From CAYQDR01 sp964416315 (GTDB taxonomy: Bacteria > Methylomirabilota > Methylomirabilia > Rokubacteriales > DASRDR01): 17,318 nt of DNA. The notes under the pieces are model-generated. The model saw only the letters and a list, made by a program, of their open reading frames with translations, did not search any database and was not told the origin of the DNA. Shown here piece after piece: positions 14,905 to 17,318 of the stretch. Every line of letters starts with the position of its first letter. Within the stretch, counting starts at the first letter, position 1. A program made the translations under genes and the position numbers. Location: the NCBI GenBank assembly GCA_964416315.1, contig CAYQDR010000106.1, positions 1 to 17,318 of the forward strand, written 5' to 3'.

Positions 14905-15411
14905 GTGGGGTACGTCGAGCGGCATCTCCTGCCGAACGAGCGGGTCCTCTACAAGACGCGGCTCCACTGGGTGCTGTTCCTGCCATCGATGCTCGTCGTG
15001 TTCGGCGGCCTGGGCCTGACGGTGCTCCTCTGGCGCGTGCCGGAGCCGCCGTGGCTCTGGTACGCGGGGGCCGTCGTGATCGCGGTGGGGCTCGGCTGGG
15101 CGTTCGTCCACTACGTCAGGCTGATGACGTCCGAGTTCGCGGTCACGACGACCCGGCTCATCTTCAAGGTGGGCCTCATCGCGCGCTACACGACCGAGCT
15201 CCTCCTGTCCAAGGTGGAGGCGATCGGGGTCACGCAGGGACTCTTCGGGCGCGTCCTGAACTACGGCGACCTCACGGTGACCGGAACCGGCGGGGCCAGG
15301 GAGGTCTTCCGGCGCGTGCGGGACCCGATCGGGTTCCGGAACCACGTCCAGCAGGCCTCGGTCACGAGCACGGCGGCCGGCGGCGCGCGCGAGGGAGCGG
15401 GCGGAGGCTAG
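14905..15411 (+). CDS. Bacterial PH-domain (bPH2, former DUF304) membrane protein
   Basis: 168-residue inner-membrane protein. A short N-terminal segment with LLPNERVLYKTRLHW leads into two membrane spans (about 23-43 and 51-71). A cytoplasmic bacterial pleckstrin-homology-like domain follows (about 76-150) with the family pattern SEFAVTTTRLIFKVGLIARYTTELLLSKVE in outline, then IGVTQGLFGRVLNYGDLTVTGTGG. The pattern of one or two membrane helices, a basic TTTRL strand, 'L..KVE.I.V.Q...GR.LNYGD..V.GTGG' and a closing RDP motif is typical of the family. Its molecular role is generally unknown; membrane-stress and lipid-linked functions have been proposed. GTG 14905 has GGGAGGGA ending 5 nt upstream. 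It converges on the nuclease gene with 3 bp between stops. Confidence 0.87.
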   Translation: MGYVERHLLPNERVLYKTRLHWVLFLPSMLVVFGGLGLTVLLWRVPEPPWLWYAGAVVIAVGLGWAFVHYVRLMTSEFAVTTTRLIFKVGLIARYTTELLLSKVEAIGVTQGLFGRVLNYGDLTVTGTGGAREVFRRVRDPIGFRNHVQQASVTSTAAGGAREGAGGG

Positions 15412-15414
15412 GCG

Positions 15415-15984
15415 CTACCGGGCGACAGTCCTCCGCGTCGGCAGGGCGGGCGTCCGGGCGACCGGCGCGGCTCTGAGGAGCCGCTCGAAGAGCCGCGCGT
15501 AGCGGAGGACGACCTCGCGGTCGTCGAGGACGAGGACGTTCTCGAAGTTCCGGGCCTCGGCCGAGTCCGTCCAGTTGTAGGACCCGGTGACCAGCACCCG
15601 CCCGTCAAAGACCGCGAACTTGTGGTGCATGATCCCGTGGCCCTTGCCGCGCAGCGCGCGGACCGGGATGCCGGCCGCGACGAGCACAGAGATCTCGGAG
15701 TGCTTCCCGCGCGCCTGTCGGGCGTCGGCCACGATGCGGATCGCGACGCCACGCCGGTGGGCGGCGAGGAGCGCGCCGGCGAGCTCCCCCGAGGTGAAGT
15801 CGAAGATCGCGAGGTCGATCGAGGCCTTCGTGAGGTTGATCTGGCGGAGGAGCCGGTCACGGACGCCGCCGCCCGGCGAGAAGTAGACCTCGGGCGCCGC
15901 CGGCACGGCTTCTGGCGCGAGCCCGGCGGTCGCGACGAGGAGCAGGGCCAGCCATGCGACCGAGCGGGCTGGCCGGCAGAGCAC
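15415..15984 (-). CDS. Secreted phospholipase-D-superfamily (Nuc-type) nuclease
   Basis: 189-residue exported protein with a signal peptide (hydrophobic core about 9-22, VPAAPE near 27-32 as cleavage region). It has a single HKD motif: His120-x-Lys122-x4-Asp127, followed by GSYNWTDSA (134-142), the standard downstream part of the motif. One HKD motif plus a signal peptide and about 170-190 residues matches the Nuc endonuclease group, whose members dimerise to build one active site and cut DNA or RNA without a metal. A phosphatidyl-group hydrolase role is the alternative within the superfamily. The start is taken as GTG 15984; no strong ribosome site is visible and an ATG near 15955 is out of frame. 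It is transcribed alone, convergent with the PH-domain gene and divergent from tRNA-Val. Confidence 0.88.
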   Translation of the reverse strand: MLCRPARSVAWLALLLVATAGLAPEAVPAAPEVYFSPGGGVRDRLLRQINLTKASIDLAIFDFTSGELAGALLAAHRRGVAIRIVADARQARGKHSEISVLVAAGIPVRALRGKGHGIMHHKFAVFDGRVLVTGSYNWTDSAEARNFENVLVLDDREVVLRYARLFERLLRAAPVARTPALPTRRTVAR

Positions 15985-16073
15985 GGGTCTCGTGGCGGGG
16001 CCCTCCCGCCCTGAGTGTAGCTCCCTGGCCCCGGCTGGCCGTCAGCTTTCCGATACAGCAGGCACGCCGCGCG

Positions 16074-16102
16074 TTGACGCGCCGGGACGCCCTGCGTATA
16101 CT
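16074..16102 (+). promoter_or_regulatory. Sigma-70 promoter of tRNA-Val
   Basis: TTGACG (16074-16079), a 17-bp spacer, then TATACT (16097-16102): five of six matches in each box, the best housekeeping promoter in the window. The predicted start near 16109 is about 7 nt before the mature tRNA 5' end, normal for a stable RNA gene. Confidence 0.75.
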
Positions 16103-16115
16103 GTCCGGCGCGACC

Positions 16116-16191
16116 GGGCGGATAGCTCAGTTGGGAGAGCGCAGCCCTTACAAGGCTGAGGTCAGAGGTTCGAATCCTCTTCCGCCTACCA
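16116..16191 (+). tRNA. tRNA-Val (anticodon UAC)
   Basis: A full cloverleaf is visible. The acceptor stem is GGGCGGA / TCCGCCT with a G-U first pair, and the D-arm is GCTC-loop-GAGC. The anticodon stem CAGCC/GGCTG encloses loop CTTACAA, giving anticodon TAC, which decodes GUA-type valine codons. The T-arm is AGAGG-TTCGAAT-CCTCT, the discriminator base is A, and CCA is encoded at 16189-16191. Total length is 76 nt. The gene has its own promoter and no second tRNA follows. Downstream DNA is of lower GC than the rest of the window, consistent with use of this tRNA as an integration point. Confidence 0.95.
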
Positions 16192-16221
16192 CCGAAAGAG
16201 CAACGGGTTAGCCCACTTCCA

Positions 16222-16253
16222 CCGGGGTTTCCGGGTTGCGCCGGAAACCCCGG
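16222..16253. other. Perfect 13-bp inverted repeat downstream of tRNA-Val
   Basis: CCGGGGTTTCCGG (16222-16234) and CCGGAAACCCCGG (16241-16253) pair perfectly around a 6-nt loop. It lies 30 nt after the tRNA CCA end and could end the tRNA transcript, or that of the opposing 195-residue gene. No T-run follows on either strand, so it is not a textbook intrinsic terminator. A recombination or attachment-region element is an alternative. Confidence 0.5.
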
Positions 16254-16286
16254 AATCCCCCGGAAAACCCCCGAATCACCCCTCGA

Positions 16287-16318
16287 AATGGCAGCGGAGT
16301 GGCAGCAGAATGCAACGG
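16287..16318. repeat. Three imperfect tandem repeats of 11-bp period
   Basis: Units AATGGCAGCGG (16287-16297), AGTGGCAGCAG (16298-16308) and the weaker AATGCAACGG (16309-16318) follow one another; the core TGGCAGC is exact in the first two. The period is close to one helical turn, as expected for a row of protein-binding sites. Position just beyond a tRNA suggests integrase arm-type sites, but no integrase gene is in the window. Confidence 0.4.
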
Positions 16319-16352
16319 CTTCGGGGACCAGGCCCCGGCCTGCGGCGCCGGC

Positions 16353-16940
16353 TCAGAGTCCGCGCGGCGCGAAGTCGGTCTTGAAACGCTCGTAGCTCTC
16401 GGTCAGGACGTCGTCCCAGTCCGCTGACAGCGGTTCCACTCCGAGGTCCGTCAGGCAGAACCTCAAGACCTCCTCCACGGTCGTGAATCCGGTCGGCACG
16501 TGAAGGCCATCCAGAGTCAGCGGGGTGGCACCATCGTAGAGAGGACGCGGGAGCGGCACGTCGCCCTGCAGGTGGTGGCGGCACCACCGATCATCGGGCG
16601 AGGGGTAGCGTCTAACGTACTCCCTGCGAAAGAGGGCTTGCTGCGCGCCCTCGGGCGTGATCGTGTACTTGTACTTGGCGGTGTAGAGCCGATGCAGCCC
16701 GCTGGGCTGCACGACGGACCCGCACAGTTGCCCCAGCGAGAGCGACATAAGGCCGAAGCGGGTCCTGAGCGGCGCCACGGTCGGCGCTCCTGCCTGGCGA
16801 AACGCGACCTCGCCAAGAGACTGGCCTGGAACGTGAACCCAGATTAGCCGGGTCTCGGTCACCGTCCGGGCGAGGACGTGGTTCAGATGATCGCAGAAAC
16901 TCCGGGCGGCCTCGTCGAACGTGCCCGCTTCGATGGGCAC
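16353..16940 (-). CDS. Conserved-looking hypothetical protein (195 aa), second gene of a two-gene cassette
   Basis: Family not recognised. The 195-residue product has no signal peptide or membrane span. Its middle has an alternating basic/aromatic stretch (LYTAKYKYTITPEG, 85-98, then LFRREYVRRYP, 103-113), then WCRHHLQGD (119-127) with paired histidines. The C-terminal part, DGLHVPTGFTTVEEVLRFCLTDLGV (144-168), looks like a well-ordered strand-helix unit. It begins with GTG 16940, 15 bp after the stop of the 68-residue gene, and has no ribosome site, so translation is probably coupled. GC is visibly lower than in the left-hand 16 kb. The small partner, the coupling and the tRNA-adjacent location recall toxin-antitoxin or defence cassettes. 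That is context only: no catalytic signature is confirmed, though the His pair and nearby Arg/Tyr are candidate active-site residues. Confidence 0.72.
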   Translation of the reverse strand: MPIEAGTFDEAARSFCDHLNHVLARTVTETRLIWVHVPGQSLGEVAFRQAGAPTVAPLRTRFGLMSLSLGQLCGSVVQPSGLHRLYTAKYKYTITPEGAQQALFRREYVRRYPSPDDRWCRHHLQGDVPLPRPLYDGATPLTLDGLHVPTGFTTVEEVLRFCLTDLGVEPLSADWDDVLTESYERFKTDFAPRGL

Positions 16941-16955
16941 GGAGAAGGAAAGCTT

Positions 16956-17162
16956 CTACGCGGCGGGCAGCAGTTCGACGAGGAGCTCCAGGTCCGCCCC
17001 GATCGCGTTCTGGGGCAGCGTGCCCGCCCCGGCGCGTTTCACCGCTTCCTCGAAGTCGAGCCCGATGGCTTCCGCTTCGAGGGCGATGAGCTGACGCAGC
17101 TGGCCCTCCGTGAGCTCCCCGCGCTCAATCGCGGTCACCAGGTCCTGGGGCAAGGGCGACAT
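16956..17162 (-). CDS. Small acidic helical protein (68 aa), first gene of a two-gene cassette
   Basis: Starts at ATG 17162 with GGAG about 11 nt upstream and ends with TAG at 16956. A longer in-frame reading up to 17279 passes through AT-rich control-like DNA and is unlikely to be coding. The product is acidic and predicted helical: LTEGQLRQLIALEAEAIGLDFEEAVKRAG (residues 17-45) in outline, then LPQNAIGADLELLVELL near the end. No DNA-binding motif is obvious. Size, charge and position before a larger unknown protein fit an antitoxin or immunity-type partner, but that is inference. The family is not recognised. Confidence 0.65.
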   Translation of the reverse strand: MSPLPQDLVTAIERGELTEGQLRQLIALEAEAIGLDFEEAVKRAGAGTLPQNAIGADLELLVELLPAA

Positions 17163-17318
17163 CGCTTTTTCCGCTCCGAAGGAAATATACCAAGAGATAG
17201 GTCGTAATGATACCCCCAAACGACACCCCCCGATATCGCGAGGACGAGCGGCCTTCACGGCCATTATTGACATACGCATAAGTAATAGAAAAGTATGCTA
17301 AGCTCGGTGCATGAGACC
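17163..17318. promoter_or_regulatory. AT-rich control region at the right edge
   Basis: The most AT-rich stretch in the window. On the minus strand TATATT (17189-17184) is a fair -10 for the 68-residue gene, without a clear -35. On the plus strand a perfect TTGACA (17267-17272) has no good -10 at 17 bp; TATGCT (17294-17299) is 21 bp away. GCATA (17276-17280) and TATGC (17294-17298) form a spaced dyad. An ATG at 17311 might begin a divergent plus-strand gene that leaves the window after two codons. Also present is the palindrome CGATATCG (17231-17238). Confidence 0.4.

Noticed and set aside
15954..16211. 85-codon plus-strand open frame ending in RIAQLGERSPYKAEVRGSN
   Set aside because: That ending is simply the translation of the tRNA-Val gene, a common false protein call.
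17163..17279. N-terminal extension of the 68-residue protein up to an ATG at 17279
   Set aside because: The extension crosses AT-rich promoter-like DNA, its composition differs from the rest, and ATG 17162 has a ribosome site.
1..17318. CRISPR arrays, insertion sequences, transposase or integrase genes
   Set aside because: No regularly spaced direct repeats of CRISPR size, no terminal inverted repeats flanking a transposase, and no recombinase motifs found in any plausible gene.

Overview
The window is very GC-rich (roughly 70% by eye) with GTG and TTG starts, dense co-directional genes and sigma-54/NtrC-type regulation. The left edge carries the last 44 codons of a bacterial rpoA. This fits a high-GC Gram-negative-type soil lineage; Rokubacteria/Methylomirabilota or a deltaproteobacterial relative is my guess from gene content. 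The phylum is inference and is not shown by any marker here.

Layout: (1) 1-136, rpoA 3' end, not followed by rplQ. (2) 219-9301, a plus-strand signalling cluster: an NtrC-family sigma-54 response regulator; a 300-bp control region with three identical-format palindromes (TGCAC-N8-GTGCA) and a well-formed -24/-12 promoter; a 45-residue single-span membrane protein; an orphan family-5 periplasmic solute-binding protein; a membrane PAS histidine kinase; a soluble kinase-receiver hybrid overlapping it; and a separately spaced dCACHE/GAF histidine kinase. (3) 9317-12246, minus strand, comEA-comEC DNA-uptake pair with a 4-bp overlap. (4) 12400-14740, minus strand, zinc alcohol dehydrogenase followed by an MFS transporter, with a good promoter. 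(5) 14905-15411, plus strand, bacterial-PH-domain membrane protein fired from a divergent promoter. (6) 15415-15984, minus strand, small secreted phospholipase-D/Nuc-type nuclease. (7) 16116-16191, tRNA-Val(UAC) with its own sigma-70 promoter. (8) 16192-17318, a stretch of visibly lower GC holding a perfect 13-bp hairpin, an 11-bp-period repeat and a two-gene cassette of unknown function (68 aa + 195 aa), then AT-rich control DNA.

The most interesting unit is region 2. The regulator gene is followed directly by three palindromes resembling NtrC enhancer sites. A sigma-54 promoter lies about 100 bp beyond the third. The predicted transcript would read the small membrane protein, the binding protein and two kinases with gaps of 20, 7 and -11 bp. 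If these kinases phosphorylate this regulator, the locus is a self-amplifying sensory circuit in which the sensor, its possible binding-protein co-sensor and a micro-protein are all made on demand. Two strong RNA hairpins lie in this transcript, one at the predicted +1 and one around a possible alternative start of the binding protein. The second candidate for something undescribed is the two-gene cassette beyond tRNA-Val, which looks like an accessory insertion.
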